Assembly: GCA_046724655.1 (NCBI GenBank)
Contig: JBKOWY010000098.1
Location: 1-25,034, forward strand
Origin: JALZAA01 sp046724655
GTDB taxonomy: Bacteria; Actinomycetota; Acidimicrobiia; IMCC26256; JACDBD01
Direction: 5' to 3'
DNA: 25,034 nt
In this document: piece by piece, positions 16,690 through 23,382 of the stretch
Layout of the letters: each line of letters opens with the position of its first letter
How positions within the stretch are numbered: the first letter of the stretch is position 1
Notes under the pieces: generated by a model
Seen by the model: only the letters and a program-made list of their open reading frames with translations
The model's database searches: none
Told to the model about the DNA's origin: nothing
Translations under genes and position numbers: made by a program

Positions 16690-16923
16690 ATGGCTTGGGA
16701 CAGCACGCGGAAGGTCCATCCGATCTGGCTCTTCGTCGAGTTCGGAACCTGCGTCGGCGTGTGGAGCGTGGTCACGCTCGCCGTCGGGCGCGCCATCAGC
16801 GGCGCCGGCTTCATCGGCGCAGTAGTCACGGGAGGCGTCTTGGCCGGCATCACGTGGGCGACGGTGAAGCTCGGCTGGCGCGAGGGACCTCGACCGCCCG
16901 GCGCGCCGAAGAGCGCCTCATGA
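16690..16923 (+). CDS. small membrane protein, 77 aa
   Basis: Starts at ATG 16690 after AAAGGGCAG. It has two likely membrane segments: W-L-F-V-E-F-G-T-C-V-G-V-W-S-V-V-T-L-A-V (about 13-32) and A-G-F-I-G-A-V-V-T-G-G-V-L-A-G-I-T-W (about 38-56). The short C-terminal tail is basic and proline-rich. I do not recognise a family. It is divergent from the cupredoxin gene and followed by a strong terminator. The frame is open upstream to 16597, but that part lacks coding character and would remove the ribosome-binding site. Confidence 0.65.
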   Translation: MAWDSTRKVHPIWLFVEFGTCVGVWSVVTLAVGRAISGAGFIGAVVTGGVLAGITWATVKLGWREGPRPPGAPKSAS

Positions 16924-16970
16924 TTTTGGCGTCGCTGCGCCGGGATATAGGCGGTGCAGCGACGCCAAAG
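16924..16970. terminator. bidirectional hairpin terminator between convergent genes
   Basis: TTTGGCGTCGCTGC (16925-16938) pairs perfectly over 14 bp with GCAGCGACGCCAAA (16956-16969). The stem extends by a G-T pair and three more pairs (CCG with CGG) around a loop of about nine bases. A TTTT run on one side and AAA on the other suit termination in both directions. It begins one base after the stop of the small membrane protein and ends 10 bp before the stop of the convergent 210-aa gene. Confidence 0.85.
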
Positions 16971-16979
16971 CCTGGAGAG

Positions 16980-17612
16980 CTAGCGGGGGTCGATGCGGTC
17001 GAGGTTCCAGTGCCGGACAACGGTGCACATCCATTCCGACTCGTCGCGCGGCATGATCCCGAAACGGCTGATCGCCCGCTGCCCACCTTCGTGATCGCTG
17101 TAGAGCAGGTCGATCGTCAGGCGCTGCCGGCTTTCGATGGCGCCCACGATGGGAAGGTACGAGGCGTCATCGCGATCACGAATGGCCCCTTGCCAGAGGC
17201 CGATGTCCCCGGGCGGAACGTAGAGATCCCTCGTCTGACGGCGGAAGGCGTCTGGGTCGGCGTGTGGGCGTGACGAATCGAGCAGCTGGCCGGACGGGTC
17301 CCACCCCTGCAGCACCGCGATGCCGTTCCCCACATTGCGCAGCGACATCGCGAGATAGATGTTTCCGTTGGCCATCTCCGCGTGCGCGCCGGCGCCCGAG
17401 ATCGTCGCCCAATGGTCGTCGATCCACCCGATCCGGTCCGGCGGGTCCTCGAACCGTGACGACATGAGGACCGGTCGCAGACCCAACTCGAGCGACTGCT
17501 CGGCGATGCGGGCGGAGCGGTTCGCCGAGCGCACGGCGGAGTACGTGGCCGCCGCCAACACGAGCGTGCCGCCGGCGGTCGCAAACGACGAGATCGTCGC
17601 CCAATCAGCCAT
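16980..17612 (-). CDS. membrane-anchored hypothetical protein, 210 aa
   Basis: One N-terminal membrane segment, S-S-F-A-T-A-G-G-T-L-V-L-A-A-A-T-Y (about 8-24), is followed by a short helix (S-A-R-I-A-E-Q-S-L-E-L) and a soluble domain of about 160 residues with beta-like character and conserved-looking L-R-N-V-G-N-G-I-A and P-P-G-D-I-G-L-W. Many bacterial genomes encode proteins with this layout, with one anchor helix and a cytoplasmic beta domain, usually unannotated. I cannot assign a function. The ATG at 17612 fits the start of the anchor. No clear Shine-Dalgarno sequence is seen. It is divergent from the repeat/RDD operon. Confidence 0.75.
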   Translation of the reverse strand: MADWATISSFATAGGTLVLAAATYSAVRSANRSARIAEQSLELGLRPVLMSSRFEDPPDRIGWIDDHWATISGAGAHAEMANGNIYLAMSLRNVGNGIAVLQGWDPSGQLLDSSRPHADPDAFRRQTRDLYVPPGDIGLWQGAIRDRDDASYLPIVGAIESRQRLTIDLLYSDHEGGQRAISRFGIMPRDESEWMCTVVRHWNLDRIDPR

Positions 17613-17770
17613 TACCAGAAAACACTAGGAGAAGATTTCACGGTGTATGTGCGGCAGACTGTCGGCGCTGGCAACTGACGGAACGACGCGGAGGCAAAGT
17701 CATCGCGAGCCACGACGAGCCTGTTGGCGGGAGCCGCGACCATGGTCGGCTCGACCGCCTTCTCGGGCTC

Positions 17771-18013
17771 ATGCCCATCAACGCCGTCGTCGAGCAGGTC
17801 GACGTGCAGGCGGTCATCGAGCGCGTCGACATCAATGAGATCCTCACCCGCGTCGACATCGACGCCCTCATCGCACGCATCGACATCAACAAGATCGTCG
17901 AGCACGTTGACCTGAATCGCGTGCTCGACCGCGTCGACATCAACACGATCGTCTCGCGCATCGATGTCGAACAGCTCGTCGCCCGCACCGAAATCGGCGG
18001 CATCGTGATCCAG
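17771..18013 (+). repeat. 27-bp imperfect tandem coding repeat (nonapeptide units)
   Basis: About nine consecutive 27-bp units, each encoding one nonapeptide, with the most constant DNA being CGCGTCGACATC or close variants at the R-V-D-I positions. The last units drift (R-T-E-I-G, Q-S-T-T-G). The repeat is clearest at protein level, so it is an old repeat kept by selection rather than a recent expansion. Confidence 0.8.
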
Positions 18014-18172
18014 TCGACGACCGGCCTCTTCGAGCGGGCGCTCGACACGCTGCGAGCACAATTCGTGCGGCTCGACCAGTTCACCAACCGTGTCGTCAAT
18101 CGCGTGCTCCGGCGTAGCCAGGCTGACCTTCCGCTCGGGCCGCCCCGCCTCGTCGGACGGGACGCCGCGTGA
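17771..18172 (+). CDS. nonapeptide-repeat protein preceding the RDD gene
   Basis: A 133-aa protein made largely of a nine-residue repeat with pattern x-[IV]-[LV]-x-R-[VI]-D-[IV]-x. Units read, for example, A-V-I-E-R-V-D-I-N, E-I-L-T-R-V-D-I-D, A-L-I-A-R-I-D-I-N, R-V-L-D-R-V-D-I-N. After about eight units comes a conserved tail, T-E-I-G-G-I-V-I-Q-S-T-T-G, then an amphipathic helix and a V-N-R-V-L-R-R segment. I recall the same repeat and tail at the N-terminus of actinobacterial RDD membrane proteins, where both parts are one protein; here they are two genes joined by a GTGA overlap. The ATG at 17771 is the first ordinary start in the frame, but the frame is open further upstream and the true N-terminus may be missing. 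Confidence 0.75.
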   Translation: MPINAVVEQVDVQAVIERVDINEILTRVDIDALIARIDINKIVEHVDLNRVLDRVDINTIVSRIDVEQLVARTEIGGIVIQSTTGLFERALDTLRAQFVRLDQFTNRVVNRVLRRSQADLPLGPPRLVGRDAA

Positions 18173-18699
18173 CCGACGTAGCGGGCGAACAGGTCCCCGA
18201 CCCCGGGGCCGTCGGTCACTACGCCGGCTCGTTCTCGCGGCTCGCCGCGTACGCGCTCGATGCCGTGCTCGTGAGCGCGCTCTACTCGGTCGTCACCGCC
18301 GCCGTCGTGTGGATCCTCGAGCTGATCGTTTCCGAAAACGTCGACGCCTCTGACCTCGGCACCGGCGCGTCTTCGGCGCTCCTCACCATTTGGGCCTTCC
18401 TCTACTTCGCCGTCCCCTGGGCGGTGTCGGGGCGAACACCCGGGATGCTGCTGCTCGGGCTCCGGGTCGTCCGGCGCGACGGCTCGCCGCTCGACGTCGG
18501 TCACGCCTTCCTGCGCGCCCTCGTGTTTCCGCTTTCGTTCATCCTGCTCGGGCTCGGTCTCATCGGCATCCTCATCGGCCGCGAGCACCGGGCCCTACAC
18601 GACGTGCTTGCCAACACGACGGTCGTGTACGCCTGGGATGCACAGAGGGCTCGTCTGCGGCGCCTCGCTCGCGCTCGCGCCTCGGGAGCCCGTGCCTGA
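18169..18699 (+). CDS. RDD-family membrane protein
   Basis: A 176-aa integral membrane protein with the RDD signature: F-S-R-L-A-A-Y-A-L-D-A-V-L-V at about 22-35 supplies the Arg and Asp of the first helix. Helices follow at about 32-52 and 70-86, and V-S-G-R-T-P-G-M-L-L-L-G-L-R-V-V (about 87-102) is the usual RDD loop. A last helix pair (about 119-140) is followed by R-E-H-R-A-L-H-D-V-L-A-N-T. RDD proteins are small transporters or membrane adaptors of mostly unknown substrate. The start is a GTG overlapping the stop of the repeat gene (GTGA), and the 3' end overlaps the oxidoreductase gene by 8 bp, so the three genes are coupled. Confidence 0.88.
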   Translation: MTDVAGEQVPDPGAVGHYAGSFSRLAAYALDAVLVSALYSVVTAAVVWILELIVSENVDASDLGTGASSALLTIWAFLYFAVPWAVSGRTPGMLLLGLRVVRRDGSPLDVGHAFLRALVFPLSFILLGLGLIGILIGREHRALHDVLANTTVVYAWDAQRARLRRLARARASGARA

Positions 18700-20221
18700 C
18701 GTCGTCGTCGGCGCGGGGCACAACGGCCTCGTCGCGGCGTGTTACCTCGCGCGTGCCGGGCGGGAGGTGCTGGTCCTCGAAGCGCTCGACGGCCCCGGCG
18801 GCGGTTCCCGGACCGCGGAGACGGTCCCCGGCTTCCGGTTCGATCTTCACTCCGTCGCCCACAACATGATCAACATGACGTCGATCCCCGACGAGCTCGA
18901 CCTCGCCGGGGCCGGGCTCCTGTACCAGGAGATGGATCCGTTCACTGTCGCCATCCACGAGGACGGACGCCGGGTCCGGTTCCATCGGTCCGTCGACGCA
19001 ACGGTCGAGTCGATCGCCGAGGTGAGCTCGGACGAGGCGCTGGCCTACCGCCGCTTCATCGACAAGGCCATGCCGATCATCCGCACCGTGCTGCCCGCGG
19101 TGCGCGGTCACGTGCCGTTCCGTGACGTGCCGACCAGGTTGGCGAACGTCGTGCGCGCGCTGCGTTCGGAGCCCCTCGCAACCGTCCGCGACCTGCTCGG
19201 CCCGTACGACTCGCTGCTGCGCCGCTGGCTGACGAGCGACCTGACGCGCGGCCCCGTCGCCGCCTACGCCGCCCACGGCGGCGTCGGGCCGTCGGCTCCG
19301 GCCGGCTCGCTGTTCGCGTTCTGGCAGGCGGCGTTCCACATCTTCGGTCAGTGGCACGCCCGCGGCGGCGCGCAATCGCTCACCGACGCCCTCGTGCGCC
19401 GGCTGACGTCGCTCGGAGGTGAGTTGCAGTGCTCGATGCCCGTCGCTCGCATCGAGACCGCCGGCAGTCAGGTGCGCGCCGTCATGACCGAAGGCGGCGA
19501 CCGGATCGCGACGTCGAACGTGATCACCGCCATCGATCCGAAGCGCGCGTTGCTCGACCTGCTCCAGCCGCCACTGGGTGGGCGGGACGGCGCCGACCTC
19601 GCTGCCACCCGACGCGGCAACGTCGTGCAGGCGCTCGTGCACGTGGCGGCCGATCGACTCCCGGAGTACCCCGCCGCCCGACCCGGTGACTGGAACGGGC
19701 TCCAAAGCTACGTGGACGACCTCGGCGACCTCACGCGCGCGTGGAACGAAGCCGAGGTCGGACTGCTGCCCGATCCCCCGCCGTTGTACGCGTTCACCAG
19801 CTCCGCCCTGGACGACACGCTGGCGCCGCCGGGACGGCACACGATCTACCTGGCGTCGCCGGCGGCGCCGGCAGAGGTGGCAGGTGGATGGGAGGCGCGG
19901 CGCGACGAGTTCGTCGACGCTTGTCTCGCGGTCGTCGAATCTCGCGCCCCCGGCTGCAAACGCTCCATCCTCGGGACGTACGCGTGGACGCCGGACCTGA
20001 TGCAGGAGAACGAGCGGTGGCCCGGCGCCCACCCCATGCATCTGGACATCACGCCCGACCAGCTCGGGTTCTTCCGGCCGACGCGGCGCCTCGGCGATCA
20101 CCGCACACCAGTGGACGGCCTGTACGTGTCAGGAGCTGGTACGAACCCGTCGGGCGGCATCCTCGGAACACCGGGACGAATGGCGGCACTGGCGCTGTTG
20201 CACGATCGTCGGCGGCGGTAG
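18692..20221 (+). CDS. FAD-dependent oxidoreductase, PYROXD2/phytoene-desaturase-like
   Basis: A 509-aa flavoprotein. The N-terminal V-V-V-G-A-G-H-N-G-L-V-A-A (about 4-16) with L-V-L-E-A (about 30-34) forms the FAD-binding Rossmann motif. G-G-G-S-R-T-A-E, F-D-L-H-S-V-A-H and a late G-L-Y-V-S-G-A-G-T-N-P-S-G-G-I-L-G-T-P-G-R segment are typical of the PYROXD2-like branch of the CrtI/amine-oxidase superfamily. The substrate is unknown; no carotenoid genes are nearby, so a carotenoid role is not supported. The GTG at 18692 places the FAD motif at the N-terminus and overlaps the RDD stop by 8 bp; an ATG at 18638 is possible but would overlap much more. It is convergent with the minus-strand block. 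Confidence 0.87.
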   Translation: MPDVVVGAGHNGLVAACYLARAGREVLVLEALDGPGGGSRTAETVPGFRFDLHSVAHNMINMTSIPDELDLAGAGLLYQEMDPFTVAIHEDGRRVRFHRSVDATVESIAEVSSDEALAYRRFIDKAMPIIRTVLPAVRGHVPFRDVPTRLANVVRALRSEPLATVRDLLGPYDSLLRRWLTSDLTRGPVAAYAAHGGVGPSAPAGSLFAFWQAAFHIFGQWHARGGAQSLTDALVRRLTSLGGELQCSMPVARIETAGSQVRAVMTEGGDRIATSNVITAIDPKRALLDLLQPPLGGRDGADLAATRRGNVVQALVHVAADRLPEYPAARPGDWNGLQSYVDDLGDLTRAWNEAEVGLLPDPPPLYAFTSSALDDTLAPPGRHTIYLASPAAPAEVAGGWEARRDEFVDACLAVVESRAPGCKRSILGTYAWTPDLMQENERWPGAHPMHLDITPDQLGFFRPTRRLGDHRTPVDGLYVSGAGTNPSGGILGTPGRMAALALLHDRRRR

Positions 20222-20224
20222 CTG

Positions 20225-20368
20225 TTACCGCGCTGATGTTCCGAGGCTCGTCATGGACACGAGCTCGACCGGCCGCCGACCCGCGAGGAAGAGGAAGCCG
20301 CGGAAGAGCAGGCCGAGGATGGGGAGGTCGCCGAGCACGAAAAGGAGATGCTCGAGCGCGGCGCACAC
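20225..20368 (-). CDS. possible small membrane protein downstream of YihY (about 47 aa)
   Basis: The 186-bp gap between the oxidoreductase and YihY genes is not empty. On the minus strand, in the same frame as YihY after its TGA, an open stretch encodes a hydrophobic segment, H-L-L-F-V-L-G-D-L-P-I-L-G-L-L-F-R-G-F-L-F-L-A-G, followed by R-R-P-V-E-L-V-S-M-T-S-L-G-T, ending at a TAA. Nearly all codons end in G or C, as in real genes here. The only ordinary start is GTG at 20368-20366, with no clear ribosome-binding site. It could be a small membrane protein, or a former C-terminal extension of YihY cut off by the TGA. I do not recognise it. Confidence 0.4.
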   Translation of the reverse strand: MCAALEHLLFVLGDLPILGLLFRGFLFLAGRRPVELVSMTSLGTSAR

Positions 20369-20407
20369 CAGAAGGGCGAAGGCCGGCTTCCCTGGGCGGG
20401 TCGAGGG

Positions 20408-21394
20408 TCAGGAGCTCGGCTCGGGCGACTGCGGCTTGTGCTGGTCGAGGAAACGCACGTCGACGCGTTCCTCCGGCCGGCGCTCCTCCCGCTGCGCAAT
20501 TTCGCGGAGCGCGGCGCGGTCCGATTCCGTCAGCGGCGGTTGCACGATGCTGCGGGGCCAGAGGCGGCGAGCGCGTACGACGTTGACCTCAGCCGCGTAG
20601 ATCGTGAGCTGGGCGCCGATCGACAGGAACAACAGCAAGCCGAGCACGATCGCGAAGAAGCCGTAGACCTCACTCGTCTGCCGGAGTTGATGGGCGACGA
20701 GATATCCGCCGATCGCTTGCATCGCGGTCCAACCGACGGCTGCGATCAGCGTGCCAGGCAGGAGATCGCGAGTCGCGACCACCTTCGGAGTCAGCAGCCT
20801 GTACCCGAGGAAGAACACCCCGGAGTTGATGCCTACCGTCGCAACAAGCGTCAGGACGCGCCAGTACAAGGCTGGCCCCACCGCCGTCCCGATGCCGCTC
20901 AGCGCGGTCGTCGCCACGAGGCCGGTTGCGAGGACGGCCAGGATCGACACGCTGCGGCCAAGCCGCGGGAAGAATCCGGGCCTTTCGCGGCCGGGAACGT
21001 TCCAGACCTCGGCCATGGCGTGCTGCGCCGCCTGGCTCACGCCGAGCGAGCCCCACACGAGACCAATCAGACCGACGACCAACGCGAGCCCACTGCCGCG
21101 GAGCGCGTGCACGCTTTTGCCGAGCTGCTCCCCGATGATCGGGAACTCGGAGAGCACCGAGTCGACGACTCGGCGCTCGAGGTCGGGATTGTGGCCGATC
21201 ACGAAGCCGAGGCCCGTGACGAGCAGCAGAAGCAGCGGGAACAACGAAAGAAACGCGTAGTAGGTGAGCAGCGCGCCGAGGGCGCCGCCCCGGTCGTCCC
21301 CGAACTTCTTCACCACCGCGAAGGCGAACGCGGTTGGGCGATGGCGCTGCTGGAAGGCGTCGAGCCGTCGCAGCGCCCGCTCCAACCGGTTCAC
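20408..21394 (-). CDS. YihY/BrkB family inner-membrane protein
   Basis: A 328-aa polytopic membrane protein with about six hydrophobic segments. The first, G-A-L-L-T-Y-Y-A-F-L-S-L-F-P-L-L-L-L (about 41-58), holds the Y-Y-A-F-L-S-L-F-P motif that marks this family. Q-A-I-G-G-Y-L-V and V-Y-G-F-F-A-I-V-L-G-L-L (about 245-256) are the usual late motifs. The family was once misnamed RNase BN; its transport or structural role remains unknown. The charged C-terminal tail ends Q-S-P-E-P-S-S. The start is ATG at 21394, with a 13-bp palindrome about 11 bp upstream. Confidence 0.9.
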   Translation of the reverse strand: MNRLERALRRLDAFQQRHRPTAFAFAVVKKFGDDRGGALGALLTYYAFLSLFPLLLLLVTGLGFVIGHNPDLERRVVDSVLSEFPIIGEQLGKSVHALRGSGLALVVGLIGLVWGSLGVSQAAQHAMAEVWNVPGRERPGFFPRLGRSVSILAVLATGLVATTALSGIGTAVGPALYWRVLTLVATVGINSGVFFLGYRLLTPKVVATRDLLPGTLIAAVGWTAMQAIGGYLVAHQLRQTSEVYGFFAIVLGLLLFLSIGAQLTIYAAEVNVVRARRLWPRSIVQPPLTESDRAALREIAQREERRPEERVDVRFLDQHKPQSPEPSS

Positions 21395-21404
21395 CGTTCA
21401 CACC

Positions 21405-21417
21405 CCCGAAGTTCGGG
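21405..21417. promoter_or_regulatory. palindrome upstream of the YihY gene
   Basis: CCCGAAGTTCGGG is a perfect 6-bp inverted repeat around one central base, about 11 bp upstream of the YihY start and within the 79-bp gap to the DJ-1 gene. It may be an operator or a small hairpin over the ribosome-binding region. It does not match a regulator site that I can name with confidence. Confidence 0.3.
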
Positions 21418-21473
21418 AGTTCTCCTACCCGTTTGCGCGCTGGACCATGAGCCGTATCCGCAGCCGCGATGGG

Positions 21474-22031
21474 TCAGGACGCCGCCACGCGAGCGCGGAA
21501 GAGCTCCAATGCCTTTTCGCAGAACGCCGGGAGATCGGCCGGCTTACGGCTGGTGACGAGGCCTCCGTCGACCTGCACCTCCTCGTCCACCCAGGTGCCC
21601 CCGGCGTTACGGATGTCGGTCTGGAGGCTCGGCCACGACGTGAGCGTTCGGCCGCGCACGACGTCGGCCTCGACCAGCGTCCACGGCGCGTGGCAGATGG
21701 CTGCCACGGGTTTGCCGGTGTCGAAGAACGCTCGCGTCAGAGCCACGGCCGGCTTGTCCATCCGTAGTTCGTCTGCGTTGGCAACGCCACCGGGCAGTAC
21801 GAGGGCGTCGTACTCGTCGACCCGCACCTCGCTGGTGGTGCGGCTCACCGGAAACGTGTCCGCCTTGTCGAGGTGGTGGAACGCCTGCGCCTCGCCGGGC
21901 TCGGGCGCGATCAGGTGCGCTTCGGCGCCTGCGTCGACGACGGCCTTCCACGGTTCCGTCAGCTCAGCCTGTTCGATGCCTTCGTTGGCGACGACGAAGG
22001 CGATCTTCTGACCTTCCAATTCACGTGCCAT
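21474..22031 (-). CDS. DJ-1/PfpI family protein (class I glutamine amidotransferase-like)
   Basis: A 185-aa protein with the PfpI-type layout: K-I-A-F-V-V-A-N-E-G-I-E-Q-A-E-L (about 9-24), Y-D-A-L-V-L-P-G-G (about 74-82) and the nucleophile elbow A-A-I-C-H-A-P-W with C113 and H114. An acidic residue in the N-terminal motif would complete the active site. Members act as proteases, glyoxalases or protein/nucleotide deglycases, often in stress; the exact activity is not readable. The ATG at 22031 is preceded on its strand by GGGAGG, part of which lies in the loop of a small hairpin. It lies 35 bp downstream of the H1-like gene. Confidence 0.9.
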   Translation of the reverse strand: MARELEGQKIAFVVANEGIEQAELTEPWKAVVDAGAEAHLIAPEPGEAQAFHHLDKADTFPVSRTTSEVRVDEYDALVLPGGVANADELRMDKPAVALTRAFFDTGKPVAAICHAPWTLVEADVVRGRTLTSWPSLQTDIRNAGGTWVDEEVQVDGGLVTSRKPADLPAFCEKALELFRARVAAS

Positions 22032-22052
22032 GGGACCTCCCTCGCCGGTCCC
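22032..22052 (-). promoter_or_regulatory. hairpin around the DJ-1 gene ribosome-binding site
   Basis: On the minus strand GGGACC, a nine-base loop GGCGAGGGA and GGTCCC lead directly into the ATG at 22031. The Shine-Dalgarno bases GAGGGAGG lie partly in the loop and partly in the 3' arm, so the hairpin could limit ribosome access. Confidence 0.35.
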
Positions 22053-22066
22053 GCGGGCCGTGATTC

Positions 22067-22456
22067 TCAGGACCGGCTTCGCTTCTTCGTCGTGACTGCC
22101 CCTGACTTCTTCTGCGCGCCCTTCTTCGCCCTGCCGGCGGTCTTCTTCGCCGACTTCTTGGTGGAAGACGCACCCTTCTTGGCCGTGCGGCGCGCCTTCT
22201 TGGTTGTCCGTGCGGTCGATTTCTTGGCCTTCTTCGCCACGGTGCCGGCGCGCTTCTTCACCTGCCTGCCGGCCTTCGTCGCCGCCTTCTTGGCCGACTT
22301 CTGCCGCTTCGCCAATGCTTTCTTGCGCCGCTTGACGGTCGCCTTGCCCTTCTGTCGGGCCTGCTTGATTGCCTCCTCGGCCTTGTCGATCACCTCGCGC
22401 ACTCCGCGGGTCACGCGTTCAAGGCCGCCGTCTTCACGCCCCTCTTGCGTCTCCAT
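22067..22456 (-). CDS. lysine-rich histone-H1-like DNA-binding protein
   Basis: A 129-aa, extremely basic protein. The first 35 residues are mixed in charge (E-R-V-T-R-G-V-R-E-V-I-D-K-A-E-E-A-I) and could form a short helix for dimer or partner binding. The rest is Lys/Ala/Arg-rich with A-K-K, T-K-K, T-A-K-K and A-G-R-x-K-K units, much like the C-terminal tail of histone H1 and of mycobacterial HupB or Hc1-like proteins. No HU domain is present, so it is an H1-type tail protein, not HupB. It probably coats or compacts DNA. A GAGGAGAGG ribosome-binding site precedes the ATG. Low complexity makes database matches unreliable, but the start context and neighbours support a real gene. Confidence 0.82.
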   Translation of the reverse strand: METQEGREDGGLERVTRGVREVIDKAEEAIKQARQKGKATVKRRKKALAKRQKSAKKAATKAGRQVKKRAGTVAKKAKKSTARTTKKARRTAKKGASSTKKSAKKTAGRAKKGAQKKSGAVTTKKRSRS

Positions 22457-22537
22457 CGAATCCTCTCCTCAGGAACCAACGATCGACGTCGCGATTCTGA
22501 CCGTTGTTGCTTCAGCCGACCAGGGGTATCCGCACGC

Positions 22538-22954
22538 TCACTTGCCGAGTGCACCGCGTAGCTCGCGCACGTGATCCTGGGTCTGCTCGAGCAGCGGCCG
22601 AAGCGCCTCGGCAACGTCCGGCAATCCGAGCTCCTCGGCCTGCTCGAATCGCTCCCGGTAGTGTGCCAGCTGTCGCTCTTCGAGTTCGAGGTCGGCGGCG
22701 AGCGCTCGTGCGGGATCGGTCTCGCCGGGCACCTCGGGCACGCGCGTCGTCGGCACGCCACCGAGGAAGTCGATCTGGGTGGCAAGGACGGTCGCGTGCT
22801 CGAGCTCCTGACGCAGGTGAGGCCGGATCATGTCGACGACGGGCTGGAACTCGATGCCCTTCACGGTCGCGAGGTGCTGCGTGTACTGCACGATCGAGCG
22901 GAACTCGAGCTCGAGATCACCGTTCAGCAGATCAACCAGCTTGTCCTTGTCCAT
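22538..22954 (-). CDS. ferritin-like domain protein (bacterioferritin-type four-helix)
   Basis: A 138-aa all-helical protein with four predicted helices and the pattern of bacterioferritin-like diiron proteins: E17 in L-E-L-E-F-R-S, E-x-x-H at E50-H53 in R-Q-E-L-E-H-A, and E92/E93 in L-E-E-R-Q-L-A-H-Y. The second E-x-x-H is altered: the last helix reads E-Q-T-Q-D-H, so T125 sits where Glu is expected before H128, with E123 and D127 nearby. Iron binding may thus be weakened or shifted. It is shorter than true bacterioferritin (about 158 aa). The likely role is iron handling or oxidative protection. It lies in a minus-strand row with the H1-like and DJ-1 genes. Confidence 0.85.
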   Translation of the reverse strand: MDKDKLVDLLNGDLELEFRSIVQYTQHLATVKGIEFQPVVDMIRPHLRQELEHATVLATQIDFLGGVPTTRVPEVPGETDPARALAADLELEERQLAHYRERFEQAEELGLPDVAEALRPLLEQTQDHVRELRGALGK

Positions 22955-22987
22955 ACGTGCTCCCGTCAGGTCGATCGTTCCTCGGAC

Positions 22988-23200
22988 TCAGGCGGCAATG
23001 TCGCCACGCGCGGAATCGACTGAGTCGGAGGGGCCGTGAACGTCCGCGTCCTCTCCCAACAACTGGGATTCCATTCCGACCGCCGCAACGATGCCGCCGC
23101 ACACGCTCATGAATGCGCCGAGGACGACAAAGAGCGACCCGAGCACCAGCGCCATGGTCAGTCCGGTGATGACGAGCACGCCCCCTACACGTATTGACAT
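22988..23200 (-). CDS. small membrane protein, 70 aa
   Basis: Starts at ATG 23200 with GGAGGG eight bases upstream on its strand. One long hydrophobic stretch, from G-V-L-V-I-T-G-L to V-G-M-E (about 7-43), is long enough for one or two membrane passes and contains a Cys. The C-terminal 25 residues are acidic (G-E-D-A-D-V-H-G, D-S-V-D-S-A-R-G-D). The family is not recognised. It heads the minus-strand series leading to the ferritin-like gene 33 bp downstream. Confidence 0.7.
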   Translation of the reverse strand: MSIRVGGVLVITGLTMALVLGSLFVVLGAFMSVCGGIVAAVGMESQLLGEDADVHGPSDSVDSARGDIAA

Positions 23201-23382
23201 CGAGAGACCCTCCGCCCGTGAGTGGAACCGTTGAGACTGTCGCTGTTCTGCTCGATTCGGACCCGGCTCAAACCCCCGGCCTCGCGCTCCTCCCCCAGCT
23301 CGAGTGTCGTTCGGCCTCGAAACGCCACCCCCGAGGGAGTGAAGATAAAGGTGGCGCCGGTCCGTACAATCGATCCGCAGCG
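23201..23382. other. divergent intergenic region upstream of the PAP2 gene
   Basis: This 182-bp gap separates two divergent starts and holds both promoters. CGCCACC (23323-23329) and GGTGGCG (23350-23356) form a 7-bp inverted repeat with a 20-bp centre. TACAAT at 23365-23370 is a fair -10 hexamer for the PAP2 gene with a very short leader, but I see no good -35. The frame is open upstream of the PAP2 ATG, but that stretch has no coding character. Confidence 0.3.

Noticed and set aside
17771..18013. Regular 27-bp repeats considered as a CRISPR-like or other DNA repeat array
   Set aside because: The period is in frame, there are no unique spacers, and conservation is at protein level, so it is a coding repeat.
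20348..21556. 402-codon plus-strand frame opposite the YihY gene
   Set aside because: Translation is charged and featureless; the opposite strand encodes a recognisable membrane protein.
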